Assembly (NCBI RefSeq): GCF_000020585.3
Contig: NC_011138.3
Location: 522,001 to 586,000 of the forward strand
Direction: 5' to 3'
Length of the DNA stretch: 64,000 bases
Origin: Alteromonas mediterranea DE
Lineage (GTDB): Bacteria > Pseudomonadota > Gammaproteobacteria > Enterobacterales > Alteromonadaceae
Part shown: piece after piece, positions 46,800 to 55,869 of the stretch
Position numbering within the stretch: position 1 is the first letter of the stretch
How the letters are laid out: every line of letters begins with the position of its first letter
The notes under the pieces: generated by a model
Told to the model about the DNA's origin: nothing
Seen by the model: only the letters and a program-made list of their open reading frames with translations
Databases searched by the model: none
Made by a program: the position numbers and the translations under genes

Positions 46800-48160
46800 T
46801 GGTAAAACTGCTACGCAGCGTAAGCCCAACGCGGGCCATCATGGGCCGATTGTTTTTATGGTTTTGGGCTACGTTTATTGTCACCGCCTTGCTGGCTATT
46901 TGGGGCAGCCGCCTTTTCTTTGAAGATCTTGAAATTGTACCGATAAAACCACGTGAAGTGGCTGCTCTCAATCAAGTGGTGGAGCGCATACAAGATAACC
47001 GTTACCAAGGTGCACCATTACGCGGAGCGCTTGACCGCCATTCTCGGGGAGGGAGAGGGCGAATGGTGGCTATTGATATTAGTGATAACCGCGTTATTTC
47101 TGGTGGTGGCCCACCGCTTCGTAACGAGGACAAAGAAGATTTACTTCGATTAGTCACACAAACGTCACCCATAGCGGTGAAGCGGGGAGCATTTAAAATT
47201 TTGGGGCCGGTTTTCTTCGAGCGAGACGGCTCCCGATTTGCGCTTTTTTCAGTGAGACTGGAAATGCCTGAAAAGCAAACTCCACCGATTTTACTGTTCC
47301 TAACCATCGCCTTGATTACCACCATATTATTGAGCTGGTTGTTTGCGAAATCACTGACTAACCCCATACTGCGTATACAAAGCTCAGCGAAACGCATAGC
47401 GAGCGGTGACTGGCAGGCGCGAGTAGGCCGAGCGGCTAAGCGTCAGGACGAGCTAGGGCAGCTTTCGCGGGACTTTAACAAGATGGCAGAACAGCTAGAG
47501 TCCATGTGGGGCGCCCAAAAACGCCTATTGGCCGATGTCTCTCATGAACTACGCTCACCGCTTGCCCGCTTACAAATGGCATTAGGACTTGCGCATCAGC
47601 AAAACGTAGATCCTGAAACCTTAGCGCGTGTAGAGCGAGAAGCCGATCGGATGGAAGCGTTAGTGAGTCAACTTCTCACCTTGAGTAAAGCTGAAGCTGG
47701 TGAAGCATCTATGCAAAAGCAAATGCTGTCGCTTGTACTAAACGATGTGTTTACCGACGCGAATTTTGAGGCGGCAAATAAAAACAAGCAGCTTCAAATT
47801 GATGACATACCTCAAAAGACAGTGGTTATCGATAGTATGATGTTTTGTCGTGCAATAGAAAATGTATTGCGCAACGCAATTCGTCATAGCGCGCTTGTTA
47901 CCCGTATCTCGTTTAGCGAGGATTCAGAGCACTGGTGTATTCATATTGCTGATGATGGTGAAGGGCTCTCCCATGAAGAGTGTGAACGCATCTTTTCTCC
48001 CTTTTATCGAGCAACGCTTGCCAGAGAGCGGGAGTCCGGGGGCGTGGGCTTAGGTTTATCCATTGCAAAAGCAGCCGTGGAGTTGCATCATGGAAGGATT
48101 ATTGCTGAACCGGCTGAGCGCGGTGGGCTTAAAGTAACCTTGTCTTTTCCTAAGTCGTAA
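46799..48160 (+). CDS. cpxA: Sensor histidine kinase, CpxA-like
   Basis: 453-aa inner-membrane kinase. TM1 is about residues 19-40 (LFLWFWATFIVTALLAIWG), followed by a periplasmic sensor of about 125 residues, TM2 about 163-182, a HAMP domain (LTNPILRIQSSAKRIASGDW), the phosphoacceptor His in DVSHELRSPLARLQMAL, N-box ENVLRNAIRHS, and G-boxes DDGEGL and GVGLGLSIAKAAV. The start codon overlaps the response regulator stop (TAATG), so translation is coupled. By analogy it monitors envelope stress and phosphorylates the CpxR-like regulator. Confidence 0.9.
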   Translation: MVKLLRSVSPTRAIMGRLFLWFWATFIVTALLAIWGSRLFFEDLEIVPIKPREVAALNQVVERIQDNRYQGAPLRGALDRHSRGGRGRMVAIDISDNRVISGGGPPLRNEDKEDLLRLVTQTSPIAVKRGAFKILGPVFFERDGSRFALFSVRLEMPEKQTPPILLFLTIALITTILLSWLFAKSLTNPILRIQSSAKRIASGDWQARVGRAAKRQDELGQLSRDFNKMAEQLESMWGAQKRLLADVSHELRSPLARLQMALGLAHQQNVDPETLARVEREADRMEALVSQLLTLSKAEAGEASMQKQMLSLVLNDVFTDANFEAANKNKQLQIDDIPQKTVVIDSMMFCRAIENVLRNAIRHSALVTRISFSEDSEHWCIHIADDGEGLSHEECERIFSPFYRATLARERESGGVGLGLSIAKAAVELHHGRIIAEPAERGGLKVTLSFPKS

Positions 48161-48222
48161 GCACAACGTAGGAAGATCGCTTTAGGCCTAATAGAGCGCG
48201 TATTGACAGTAAAAGGGTATTT

Positions 48223-49191
48223 ATGAACTGGGCGTTCACGTCTGAAAATAACTTAGCTAGCACTTTTGCTACAGATATTAATCCTTTTTGGCAGCACAGC
48301 GTGACGCAGGGCCATTTCGTAGGAAAAGACAATATCACAGTGCGCTATTCGCATTGTATTCCTAAGTCGCCTCGCGCAACGATTGTGATTTGTTCAGGGC
48401 GTATTGAGTCTTACTTAAAATACAAAGAGTTTATTTACGATCTCTATCAAAATGGCTTTGCCGTTTTTATTCTTGATCACCGAGGTCAAGGCCTATCTGA
48501 CCGAATGACAAGCGACCCGCAGCATGGCTATGTAGCCCACTTCGATGATTACGTAGATGACTTTGTCACATTTGTAGAAACCATTGTTAAGCCTAAGCAT
48601 CAAGGGCCTTTATTGTTAGTGTGCCACTCGATGGGTGGAGCAATAGGCGCATTGACTTTACTGCGCATGCCAAAGCTTTTCTCTAAAGCCGTATTTGCAT
48701 CACCGATGTTTGGCATTAAGCCATCGCTGCCTAACTGGCTAGCAAACGGGCTAATACGCACTGGCCTTGCGGTTAATAGAATGAAAAAAGCCGATTCAGG
48801 CTACTTCTTCGGGCAGACACCGTATATCGCCTTTCCATTTGCACTGAATAAACTGACGCATAGTAAAACCCGCTACGCACTATTCCGCGAATTGTATGAC
48901 GAAGAGCAGGATATACAGCTAGGCGGCGTGACCACTGAATGGTTAGCGGCAGCCCACCAGGCAATGAATAAAATTGAAAACAGCGCTGGGGCCATTACCA
49001 CCCCCACACTGGTATTAAGTGCCGATGACGATGCTATTATCGATAATAAGCGCCAGCGTCTTGTAGCGCAGCGTATGCCTAACGCAACGTTAGAAATTGT
49101 ACCTCGTGCTTATCATGAGCTCTTCACCGAGTCTGACGATATTCGTGAACGCTCGCTCACCCGCATTCTCGATTTTCTTACAGAAAGCTAA
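48223..49191 (+). CDS. Alpha/beta hydrolase, lysophospholipase (PldB) type
   Basis: 322-aa soluble hydrolase. The VICSGRIESYLKYKEF strand and AVFILDHRGQGLSDR oxyanion region are followed by the nucleophile in VCHSMGGAIG (about residue 140). The catalytic Asp is probably in LSADDDAIID and the His in AYHELFTE. The HRGQGLSDR/CHSMGG pattern matches PldB-like lysophospholipases and monoacylglycerol lipases; substrate not proven. It lies 62 nt after the kinase gene and could be in the same envelope-stress unit. Confidence 0.83.
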   Translation: MNWAFTSENNLASTFATDINPFWQHSVTQGHFVGKDNITVRYSHCIPKSPRATIVICSGRIESYLKYKEFIYDLYQNGFAVFILDHRGQGLSDRMTSDPQHGYVAHFDDYVDDFVTFVETIVKPKHQGPLLLVCHSMGGAIGALTLLRMPKLFSKAVFASPMFGIKPSLPNWLANGLIRTGLAVNRMKKADSGYFFGQTPYIAFPFALNKLTHSKTRYALFRELYDEEQDIQLGGVTTEWLAAAHQAMNKIENSAGAITTPTLVLSADDDAIIDNKRQRLVAQRMPNATLEIVPRAYHELFTESDDIRERSLTRILDFLTES

Positions 49192-49321
49192 GGTTACTCG
49201 TTAACTATGCTGCATAGTTAAGACCATTAACATGCAATTAAAGAGAAGGGTAGGGTGATGCAAAGGGCGGTTTCGTTATAAAATGAACGGGTTTTTAATC
49301 TTGAAGGTAATTTAAACAAGC

Positions 49322-49786
49322 ATGCTAGATATCGTACTTTATCAGCCAGAAATCCCGCCAAATACTGGAAATATTATTCGCTTATGTGCGAATAGCGGCT
49401 TTATGCTGCACCTTATTGAGCCTTTGGGCTTTGATTGGGACGACAAGCGGGTACGTCGTGCAGGCTTAGATTACCATGAGTTTGCTCATGTAAAACGCCA
49501 TGCTAGTTTAGATGCTTACCTTGAAGATGCAAAACCGAACCGCGTTTTTGCCTGCACCACCAAAGGCAAAGCGTTTCATAGCGATGTATCCTATCAAAAA
49601 GGCGATGCACTTATATTTGGTCCTGAGACCCGTGGTTTACCGGATGATTATATTCAATCGCTACCGCCAGAGCAGCGCGTTCGCATTCCCATGTTACCAG
49701 ACAGCCGCAGTATGAACTTATCCAATGCCGTATCTGTCTTTGTATATGAAAGCTGGCGCCAGTTTGGCTACGAAGGTGCCCGGTAG
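49322..49786 (+). CDS. trmL: tRNA (cytidine/uridine-34-2'-O)-methyltransferase
   Basis: 154-aa SPOUT methyltransferase that 2'-O-methylates the wobble base of tRNA-Leu isoacceptors. Characteristic N-terminal [22 protein letters not shown], the [11 protein letters not shown] loop, and the C-terminal knot [23 protein letters not shown]. In E. coli it neighbours cysE-gpsA-secB; here gpsA-secB lie close by on the other strand and cysE is missing. Confidence 0.96.
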   Translation: MLDIVLYQPEIPPNTGNIIRLCANSGFMLHLIEPLGFDWDDKRVRRAGLDYHEFAHVKRHASLDAYLEDAKPNRVFACTTKGKAFHSDVSYQKGDALIFGPETRGLPDDYIQSLPPEQRVRIPMLPDSRSMNLSNAVSVFVYESWRQFGYEGAR

Positions 49787-49830
49787 CAGAAGGCGGGTAA
49801 AAGCTTTCTGAAGATATTCATTTTAAAAAC

Positions 49831-49852
49831 GCCCTGTTATAAGGGCTTTTTT
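49831..49852 (+). terminator. Intrinsic terminator after trmL
   Basis: GCCCT, 6-nt loop, AGGGC, then six T, 45 nt after the trmL stop. Confidence 0.8.
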
Positions 49853-49861
49853 ATGCCCAAT

Positions 49862-49877
49862 GTAAAGACAGCGTAAA
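49862..49877 (+). promoter_or_regulatory. CpxR-type box upstream of the small periplasmic gene
   Basis: GTAAA-N6-GTAAA, the same spacing as the pair at 45912-45927 next to the CpxP-like gene. It lies 80 nt before the ATG at 49958. This suggests the downstream gene belongs to the Cpx-like regulon. Confidence 0.5.
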
Positions 49878-49957
49878 GCGCGTCAGAGTCAGTTTTCGTT
49901 CAGCTTCACTCATTAGTATAGCCTGTGAATATACACAAATGAGTTAGGAGTAGCATT

Positions 49958-50359
49958 ATGAAACGTATAACACTCAGTATTATTACCGGCGTTTGTTTAA
50001 TGGTGGCTGGGCAAGCTAGCGCGCACTCAGGGCATCACTCTCACGGTAAAAGAGGGGCAAATGAAACGGTAACCGTTATTACACAGCCTGCTCGCTCTTT
50101 AGTTGATGTTGCCATTAGCGTACCTGAGATTGGGCTGTACGTTAATGTTTTGCCGGGGGCGCATAGAGTTGAGGTTATTAATAATCATCGTTACTACGTT
50201 GCGAATAACCATTACTACCGCAAGCAAGGAAATCGCTATGTGGTCGTTGATTCACCCTACAAGAAGGCGAAGAAAGTGAAAAGCTCTAAGCGCTATAAAC
50301 ATAACCACGATGGCTACCGAGACAACGCAAAAGTGATAGTGATAAGAGAAGGTCGCTAA
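49958..50359 (+). CDS. Small periplasmic protein, His/Tyr-rich, unknown function
   Basis: 133 aa. Signal peptide MKRITLSIITGVCLMVAGQASA followed by a His-rich start (HSGHHSHGKRG), a segment with repeated Tyr/Asn (NNHRYYVANNHYYRKQGNRYVVV) resembling the repeats in DUF6515-like envelope proteins, and a basic tail (KKAKKVKSSKRYKH). GGAG lies upstream of the ATG. The His cluster could bind metal; that is a guess. A CpxR-type box upstream suggests envelope-stress control. Confidence 0.68.
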   Translation: MKRITLSIITGVCLMVAGQASAHSGHHSHGKRGANETVTVITQPARSLVDVAISVPEIGLYVNVLPGAHRVEVINNHRYYVANNHYYRKQGNRYVVVDSPYKKAKKVKSSKRYKHNHDGYRDNAKVIVIREGR

Positions 50360-50387
50360 TTAGTCGCTGAAATAACTAAATAAAAAT

Positions 50388-50416
50388 GAAGCGTAATGTG
50401 ATTACGCTTCGTTTTT
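50388..50416. terminator. Bidirectional terminator overlapping the gpsA 3' end
   Basis: GAAGCGTAAT, GTG, ATTACGCTTC, then GTTTTTT on the plus strand and an A-rich flank (T-run in minus direction). It overlaps the last codons of gpsA and ends the convergent small periplasmic gene. Confidence 0.85.
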
Positions 50417-51418
50417 TAAATCTCGACCAAGCAGGGCTAAGGCTGCTTCTTTAGGGGATTTTCCGTGATAAAGCACCGCGTATATCTGCTCACAGATAGG
50501 CATTTCCACACCCACTTTTTTCGATAATACGTGTACTTCTTCAGTATTGCGGTAACCTTCAACGACCTGACCAATTTCTTCAATGGCCACATCCACGCTT
50601 TTACCTTGGCCTAGTGCCAAACCAAAGCGACGATTGCGCGACTGATTGTCAGTACAGGTTAATACCAAATCGCCAAGACCCGCCATACCCATAAAGGTTT
50701 CTGGATTTGCACCTAGCTTTACGCCCAAACGGGTGAGTTCTGCTAAGCCACGGGTGATTAACGCTGTACGTGCATTAGCACCAAAGCCTAATCCATCTGC
50801 TAAACCAGCGCCAATAGCGATAACGTTTTTCACCGCACCGCCCAGCTGTACACCCGTGAAGTCTGAGTTCTTGTACACGCGAAATGACTTCGCACAGTGC
50901 AGTTTTGCTGCAAACTCATCACTTAAGGTATCGTCGGTAGAAGACAGTGAAATAGCGGTAGGCAAGCCTGCTACCATTTCTTTAGCGAAAGTGGGGCCTG
51001 AAAGCACCGCTAGCGGATAGTCGGTTCCCAGAATTTCTTCTGCTACATCACGAAGTAAACGACCGGTTTTAGGCTCTAGCCCTTTGGTTGCCCAAATAAT
51101 ACGCTGATGCGGTTTAAGCAAGGGTTTCAAACTTTGAAGCATAGCCGCAAAAGCATGGCTAGGTACTACCACTAAGATGTCTTGGCTGGCAGCGACCACT
51201 TCTTCTAGGTTGGCATTAACAACCAACGCATCAGGAAATGTCGCGCCTGGAAGATAGCGAGCGTTTTCTCGGTTGGTGTTCATCTCGGCAACGTGCTTTT
51301 CATCGCGACCCCAAAGTAATGTGGGGTTACCATTTCTGGCAAGGCAAAAAGCAAGGGCGGTGCCATAAGACCCCGCCCCCAATACTGAAACCGACGCTGA
51401 AACCGAATTCGACTTCAT
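50402..51418 (-). CDS. gpsA: Glycerol-3-phosphate dehydrogenase (NAD(P)+)
   Basis: Makes sn-glycerol 3-phosphate from DHAP for phospholipid synthesis. 338 aa from ATG 51418 ([23 protein letters not shown]), with AAGGAC just upstream; starts at 51433 and 51439 are also open. Rossmann [10 protein letters not shown], the GPTFAKEMV and [17 protein letters not shown] motifs with catalytic Lys, and [11 protein letters not shown] near the end. Follows secB by 25 nt. Confidence 0.95.
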   Translation of the reverse strand: MKSNSVSASVSVLGAGSYGTALAFCLARNGNPTLLWGRDEKHVAEMNTNRENARYLPGATFPDALVVNANLEEVVAASQDILVVVPSHAFAAMLQSLKPLLKPHQRIIWATKGLEPKTGRLLRDVAEEILGTDYPLAVLSGPTFAKEMVAGLPTAISLSSTDDTLSDEFAAKLHCAKSFRVYKNSDFTGVQLGGAVKNVIAIGAGLADGLGFGANARTALITRGLAELTRLGVKLGANPETFMGMAGLGDLVLTCTDNQSRNRRFGLALGQGKSVDVAIEEIGQVVEGYRNTEEVHVLSKKVGVEMPICEQIYAVLYHGKSPKEAALALLGRDLKNEA

Positions 51419-51443
51419 GTCCACGTCCTTCATGGTCAACTAA

Positions 51444-51953
51444 TTAGGCGTCCATTTTAGGCGCTTCGCCCTGCGCTTGTTGTGCACGTTTTTGCACGTA
51501 AGCGGCAAAGATAGCGTCGAAGTTTACAGGTGCGAGGTTAAGTGGAGGGAAAGTACCACGGTTAACCAAGTTAGAAATAGTCTCACGCGCATATGGGAAA
51601 AGCATGTTCGGGCAGAACGAACCTAGCGTGTGCGCTTTGTTTTGGTCTGGCATTTCGCCAATAGCAAAAATACCTGCTTGCTGTACTTCACATAGGAAGG
51701 CCGTCTCTTCGCCTAGTGTTGCCGTTACGGTCACTGAAAGCACAACTTCAAATACATTTTCTTCTAGCTTGTTCGTGCTAGTGTCGATGTCTAGTTTAAT
51801 TTCTGGCTTCCACTCTTTAGTGAAAATAGCTGGCGCGTTTGGAGACTCAAAAGAGATGTCTTTTGTGTAGATACGCTGAATATTGAACTGAGCACCCTGC
51901 TGCGCTTGTGCGCCTGCTGCTTCGCCGTTGTTTGTCTGATTTTCGTCAGCCAT
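51444..51953 (-). CDS. secB: Protein-export chaperone SecB
   Basis: Keeps preproteins unfolded for the Sec translocase and delivers them to SecA. 169 aa, normal. Conserved [16 protein letters not shown] start, [39 protein letters not shown] region with the aromatic groove residues. Between grxC and gpsA as in enterobacteria. Confidence 0.97.
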   Translation of the reverse strand: MADENQTNNGEAAGAQAQQGAQFNIQRIYTKDISFESPNAPAIFTKEWKPEIKLDIDTSTNKLEENVFEVVLSVTVTATLGEETAFLCEVQQAGIFAIGEMPDQNKAHTLGSFCPNMLFPYARETISNLVNRGTFPPLNLAPVNFDAIFAAYVQKRAQQAQGEAPKMDA

Positions 51954-52015
51954 GGTATTTCCTATTTAATTGTCGTTTTAATTTAATGTAGTGCGTTGCT
52001 GTATGCGCTGACGCT

Positions 52016-52276
52016 TTACGCTAAACCCAGCATAGGGCTTAGTTTGCTTTGTGCTTCTAAAGCCATCATATCGTCACAGCCACCAACGTGCTGATCGTCA
52101 ATGAAAATCTGTGGAACAGTCCAGCCGCCGTTTGCTCGCTCAATCATTTCGTCGCGTAGCTCAGGCTTAACATCTATCGGGTATTCAATAAATTCTACAC
52201 CCTTTTGCGTCAACAGCGCTTTTGCGCGATGGCAGTATGGGCAGTGGCCCTTGGTGTAAAGTTCTACTTTGCTCAT
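52016..52276 (-). CDS. grxC: Glutaredoxin 3
   Basis: 86-aa thiol oxidoreductase using glutathione. Active site CPYC (GHCPYCHRAK), TVPQIFIDDQHVGGCDD with the cis-Pro and GSH-binding GG. Downstream of the rhodanese gene by 12 nt and upstream of secB by 62 nt. Confidence 0.96.
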   Translation of the reverse strand: MSKVELYTKGHCPYCHRAKALLTQKGVEFIEYPIDVKPELRDEMIERANGGWTVPQIFIDDQHVGGCDDMMALEAQSKLSPMLGLA

Positions 52277-52288
52277 AAAGGTTACCTG

Positions 52289-52714
52289 TTATTTAGAAAC
52301 GGGAAGGCTGGCGCTTTGCCATGCGTTCATTCCGCCTTTTAATACATTCACATTCGCGAAGCCGTCTTTTTGCATCGCATTTGCTGTACCACGAGCCTGA
52401 TTACCCATAGCGCATACTACGATAATGGGTTTGTCTTTACTGTTTTCAAGTTTCTTGAAGTTTTTCTCGCGCACTTCTTCAGGTTTAATCTGCCTTGCAC
52501 CCAAAATATGACCTGCATTAAATTCTTTCGCAGGACGTGTATCAAGTACTATTGCGTCATGTTTATTAATTAAAAGTGTTGCTTCGTGAGTGCTTAGCTC
52601 TTTTACCGAAGATGTCCATGCACTGATATAACTAAATATCAACATGGCAATCAGCGCAACCCAAATACCAGCAAGAATAAAGTTGTTGCTAGCAAATTCA
52701 ATTAGTTGATCCAT
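52289..52714 (-). CDS. yibN: Membrane-anchored rhodanese-domain protein (YibN-like)
   Basis: 141 aa. One N-terminal transmembrane helix (FILAGIWVALIAMLIFSYISA) precedes a single rhodanese domain (about 40-138). The active-site Cys is in VVCAMGNQARGTA, with substrate-side LDTRPAKEFNAGHI. Carries sulfur or acts in thiol relay; exact role unknown. First gene of yibN-grxC-secB-gpsA, divergent from envC. Confidence 0.92.
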   Translation of the reverse strand: MDQLIEFASNNFILAGIWVALIAMLIFSYISAWTSSVKELSTHEATLLINKHDAIVLDTRPAKEFNAGHILGARQIKPEEVREKNFKKLENSKDKPIIVVCAMGNQARGTANAMQKDGFANVNVLKGGMNAWQSASLPVSK

Positions 52715-52964
52715 TACCTCTAACCCTGTCTACAGACCATGAAAAGAGTGCAAAGTATATAGAAAAATGGGCGAGAAACCAGCCTACCTTTCACTAAGAT
52801 GGATGTGAGGTGCGGCATGCTTCATAGAAATACTTTAGATGGTTGATATTACGGATAAATTGCACTGGGCATATGCGTGACCGTCAGATACACTGGAAAA
52901 TGTTATTAATAGCAATAACGAAATTGACGCATTATCGAAAAAGGCGAGGTTTTAAGCACACGTT

Positions 52965-54128
52965 ATGTCATTACGGTCATTACTTTCAATCATAGGGTGT
53001 ATTATTGCACTCGCTACTCTGCCGATTGGAAGTGGTGCTATTGCGCAAGAAGCCGGGGCCAGTGCGCAAAAAGAGAAGTTAGCAGAACTACAGGCAGAGC
53101 TTCGCGCGCGCCAACAGGTATTAAAAAATAATAAAGCCAGTGCGCAAGAGCTAAAAAGTGTACTTAAAGCCTCTGAACTTGAGATAGCGAAAGTCGCCAA
53201 GGCATTAGCCATTACTCGTCAGTCGCTTGCCAATGTAGAGCAAGAACAAGCAAAGCTTGGTGCTGAGCAAGAAACCCTTAAAGCGGCTATTCGCAAACAG
53301 CAGTCTTTATTATCTAGTCAATTAAAAAGTGCTTTTATGGCGGGGCATTACGACTACGCAAAAATGTTGTTTTATCAAGATGACGCCCGCACATTTGAAC
53401 GCGTAATTACCTATTACCAATATGTTGCTAAAGCTCGTCAAAAAGAGATTGAAAGTTTTAGAAGCAATGTAGCAAGGCTTGAGGAAGTTAACGCTGAACT
53501 CGATGAAAAAGCGCAATCGCTTGCCGCTCTTAAAGAAGAGCAAGAAGGTCAGCGCGCGGTGCTCATAACGCGCCAAGCCGACCGTAAAAAAACACTCACA
53601 AAAATCAATAAAACTATAGCGTCGGAAAACCAAAGAATTGCTTCATTGCAGGCCGATGAAAAAGCCCTTAGAGATGCTATAGAGGCCGCGCGTATAGCCG
53701 CTGAACGAGCTGCAAGGAATGCGGAAGTATCTATGGACGGACTAGCGAAGCTCAAAGGAAAGTTAACGCCGCCAGTGAAAGGGAGAGTTCGAAAGCTATT
53801 TGGTAGCCGCCGCCAAGGGCAAGTATCTTGGAAAGGTATTATCATTGATGGTGCAGAAGGCGACCCTGTCAATAGCATCGCCCCTGGTAAAGTCCTCTAC
53901 GCCGATTGGCTTCGTGGTTTCGGGTTGGTTGCTATTATTGACCATGGTAAAGGCTACATGAGCGTGTATGGGCACAATCAAGCTTTGCTTAAACAGGCTG
54001 GTGACGATGTTAGACGGGGCGAGCGAATAGCCCTTGTTGGGCGAAGTGGCGGTCAGGAATATCCTAACCTTTACTTTGAAATTCGCCACAAAGGTAAAGC
54101 CCTTAATCCAAGCTCGTGGCTAGACTGA
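52965..54128 (+). CDS. envC: Murein hydrolase activator EnvC
   Basis: 387-aa periplasmic protein that activates the division amidases AmiA/AmiB under FtsEX control. Signal peptide ending near GSGAIAQ, long coiled coil (about 30-245), and a C-terminal LytM/M23 domain (about 270-385, GLVAIIDHGKGYMSVYGHN and PNLYFEIRHKGKALNP). The catalytic zinc ligands are incomplete, as expected for the non-enzymatic activator. Upstream gpmI, its neighbour in E. coli, is not here. Confidence 0.94.
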   Translation: MSLRSLLSIIGCIIALATLPIGSGAIAQEAGASAQKEKLAELQAELRARQQVLKNNKASAQELKSVLKASELEIAKVAKALAITRQSLANVEQEQAKLGAEQETLKAAIRKQQSLLSSQLKSAFMAGHYDYAKMLFYQDDARTFERVITYYQYVAKARQKEIESFRSNVARLEEVNAELDEKAQSLAALKEEQEGQRAVLITRQADRKKTLTKINKTIASENQRIASLQADEKALRDAIEAARIAAERAARNAEVSMDGLAKLKGKLTPPVKGRVRKLFGSRRQGQVSWKGIIIDGAEGDPVNSIAPGKVLYADWLRGFGLVAIIDHGKGYMSVYGHNQALLKQAGDDVRRGERIALVGRSGGQEYPNLYFEIRHKGKALNPSSWLD

Positions 54129-54303
54129 GCGGTTGCCCAACCAGAGTGCGCGCGTGGGCTGGCGCTATTAAAATAACACTAAAGTCATCAGCAACGTTGA
54201 AACTGAACCAGTTGTTGGTATGCTAAGTTTGAGAGTTAAAAATAAAACACAGCTATGTGTATTGTGCGCTAAATAATAATGATGAAAAATGGATGTGATT
54301 TAG

Positions 54304-55245
54304 ATGCTTTTGCGTCTGCTAACGCCTTGTATAATCTTTGTTTTATGCGGGCTTGTTAGCCCTTACGTCAAAGCAAAGTCAGACATAATAATAATTCTAG
54401 ATGACCTGGGCTACAGGCCGTCCGATATCGCTGCTTTCTCTCTTCCTAAAGAAGTTACTTTTTCCATACTCCCACAAACGCCTTTGGCATCTGAAATAGC
54501 GCAGCGCGCTGAAAAAGAGGGCAGGGCGGTAATGCTGCATATGCCGATGCAGGCTCAAAATGGTAAAAATATGGGGCCCCTTGGGCTTTCAACTGATATG
54601 TACGCCGGTGCTATTACACACAATGTCCGCAGGGCAATGAAGAGCGTACCTAACGCGGTGGGTATCAACAACCATATGGGAAGTGCCTTTACCGGGCAGC
54701 GAGAGGCGATGGAAGCGTTACTTAAAGAGGTGAAGCGTCAGGGGCTATTCTTTGTCGACAGCCGAACGACAGTATTATCTAAAGGAAAGGAAATTGCCGA
54801 ACAACTCGGTGTGCCTAACGCCAGTCGCCAAGTGTTCCTTGATCACCGCTTAGAGCCTGCGTTTTTATTACAGCAATTCAATGAGATGAAGCGTATTGCT
54901 AAGCGTGAAGGACGAGTTTTAGTTATAGGTCACCCTCATCCTGCCACCATAGACTTTTTGCAAACGCATTTACCACTACTTGAAAAAGAAGGCTTTAGCC
55001 TCGCCTCTGTGGCAGACTATTTTCCCGATGCACCGAAAGTGGCGAAGCAGTTTCCAAATGTGCATGAGCAAACCGCAGGGCTTTCACACCACATAATTGC
55101 CAGTAAAAACATTGCTGACAAAAATATTACTCTGAAAAATAATTTGGCTTTCACGAATAAAGTAAGTTCAGAAAACCTAGAGCACACTCGATATAGCACG
55201 CGAAAAGTGTCGCCAGAAATCACTGATGTTGCGCCAAAGGAATAG
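54304..55245 (+). CDS. yibQ: Divergent polysaccharide deacetylase family protein (YibQ)
   Basis: 313 aa. Signal peptide (LLTPCIIFVLCGLVSPYVKA) then a divergent NodB-like barrel: IIIILDDLGYRPSDIAAFSLP, MLHMPMQAQNGKNMGP, NNHMGSAFTG, DSRTT, GHPHPATIDFL. The metal-binding Asp-His-His set looks partly kept (DD, HM, H). Usual partner of envC. The last 60 residues (from about 250) form a Ser/Asn/Lys-rich extension of unknown function not typical of the family. Confidence 0.92.
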   Translation: MLLRLLTPCIIFVLCGLVSPYVKAKSDIIIILDDLGYRPSDIAAFSLPKEVTFSILPQTPLASEIAQRAEKEGRAVMLHMPMQAQNGKNMGPLGLSTDMYAGAITHNVRRAMKSVPNAVGINNHMGSAFTGQREAMEALLKEVKRQGLFFVDSRTTVLSKGKEIAEQLGVPNASRQVFLDHRLEPAFLLQQFNEMKRIAKREGRVLVIGHPHPATIDFLQTHLPLLEKEGFSLASVADYFPDAPKVAKQFPNVHEQTAGLSHHIIASKNIADKNITLKNNLAFTNKVSSENLEHTRYSTRKVSPEITDVAPKE

Positions 55246-55336
55246 TTAACCCACTTACTTTCCCCCTTCATTAGTCTACTTTCGTCTCAATAAGATCAAA
55301 ATTTAATGTGGGAACGTTTCGCATTTTTGCTAGTCT

Positions 55337-55349
55337 GTTATAATATAAC
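55337..55349. promoter_or_regulatory. Zur-type operator
   Basis: GTTATAATATAAC, a perfect palindrome that equals the core of the gammaproteobacterial Zur box (TGTTATAATATAACA type). The left flank keeps TG (TGTTATAA); the right flank is CG rather than CA. It is 53 nt before the ATG of the MerC-domain gene, at promoter distance. Confidence 0.7.
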
Positions 55350-55401
55350 GTCTCTGACAGTATTTTTGCGCACATATTCCGGCACGGTGGTATTTAGAGT
55401 A

Positions 55402-55830
55402 ATGACTCCAATTGATGAGAATCCAACAAAACTAGACAAACTTGGCATTTGGGTGTCGAGCTTGTGTGCGTTGCATTGTCTCGCTCTACCTGTCTTGATC
55501 CCGCTATTACCTCTTGTAGGTTCAAGCTTTTTTGCGCAAGTGTGGTTCGAAAGAACCATTTTAACCTTCTCTTTAATTGTAGGCGCAGTGGCGTTGATTA
55601 GCGGTGCTGTCCGTTACCACGGTAAATACTACCCACTTATATTATTGTTCACAGGTGGCGCTATTTACTGGCATAAAGATATTTTTGGGCATCACTACGA
55701 ACCATTTACCATCGCTCTCGGGGCAGCGCTTATCGTAGCCGGGCACTGGTTTAATATGCGTTTGTGCAGACAGTGTAAATGCTGCAAGAACACTGTATTT
55801 TCAGAGCATCTTTCTACCGAATTAAAATAA
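55402..55830 (+). CDS. MerC-domain membrane protein, probable zinc-regulated
   Basis: 142 aa from ATG 55402 (MTPIDENPTKLDKLGIWVSSLCALHCLALP); the longer frame from 55306 would include the operator and is unlikely. Four predicted helices. The SLCALHCLALPVLIPLLP segment with the Cys-x-x-x-Cys-type pair (C..HC) matches the MerC-domain family, first known from mercury transport. A Cys-rich cytoplasmic C terminus follows (LCRQCKCCKN). The Zur-type operator upstream suggests a role in zinc or related metal handling, not mercury. No mer genes are nearby. Confidence 0.82.
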   Translation: MTPIDENPTKLDKLGIWVSSLCALHCLALPVLIPLLPLVGSSFFAQVWFERTILTFSLIVGAVALISGAVRYHGKYYPLILLFTGGAIYWHKDIFGHHYEPFTIALGAALIVAGHWFNMRLCRQCKCCKNTVFSEHLSTELK

Positions 55831-55869
55831 GCGTTACAACGTATTCAAAAAAACGAGCTCTGGGGTTAA

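Noticed and set aside
55306..55401. Longer start for the MerC-domain protein
   Set aside because: It would place the Zur-type operator inside the coding region and adds residues not expected in the family.
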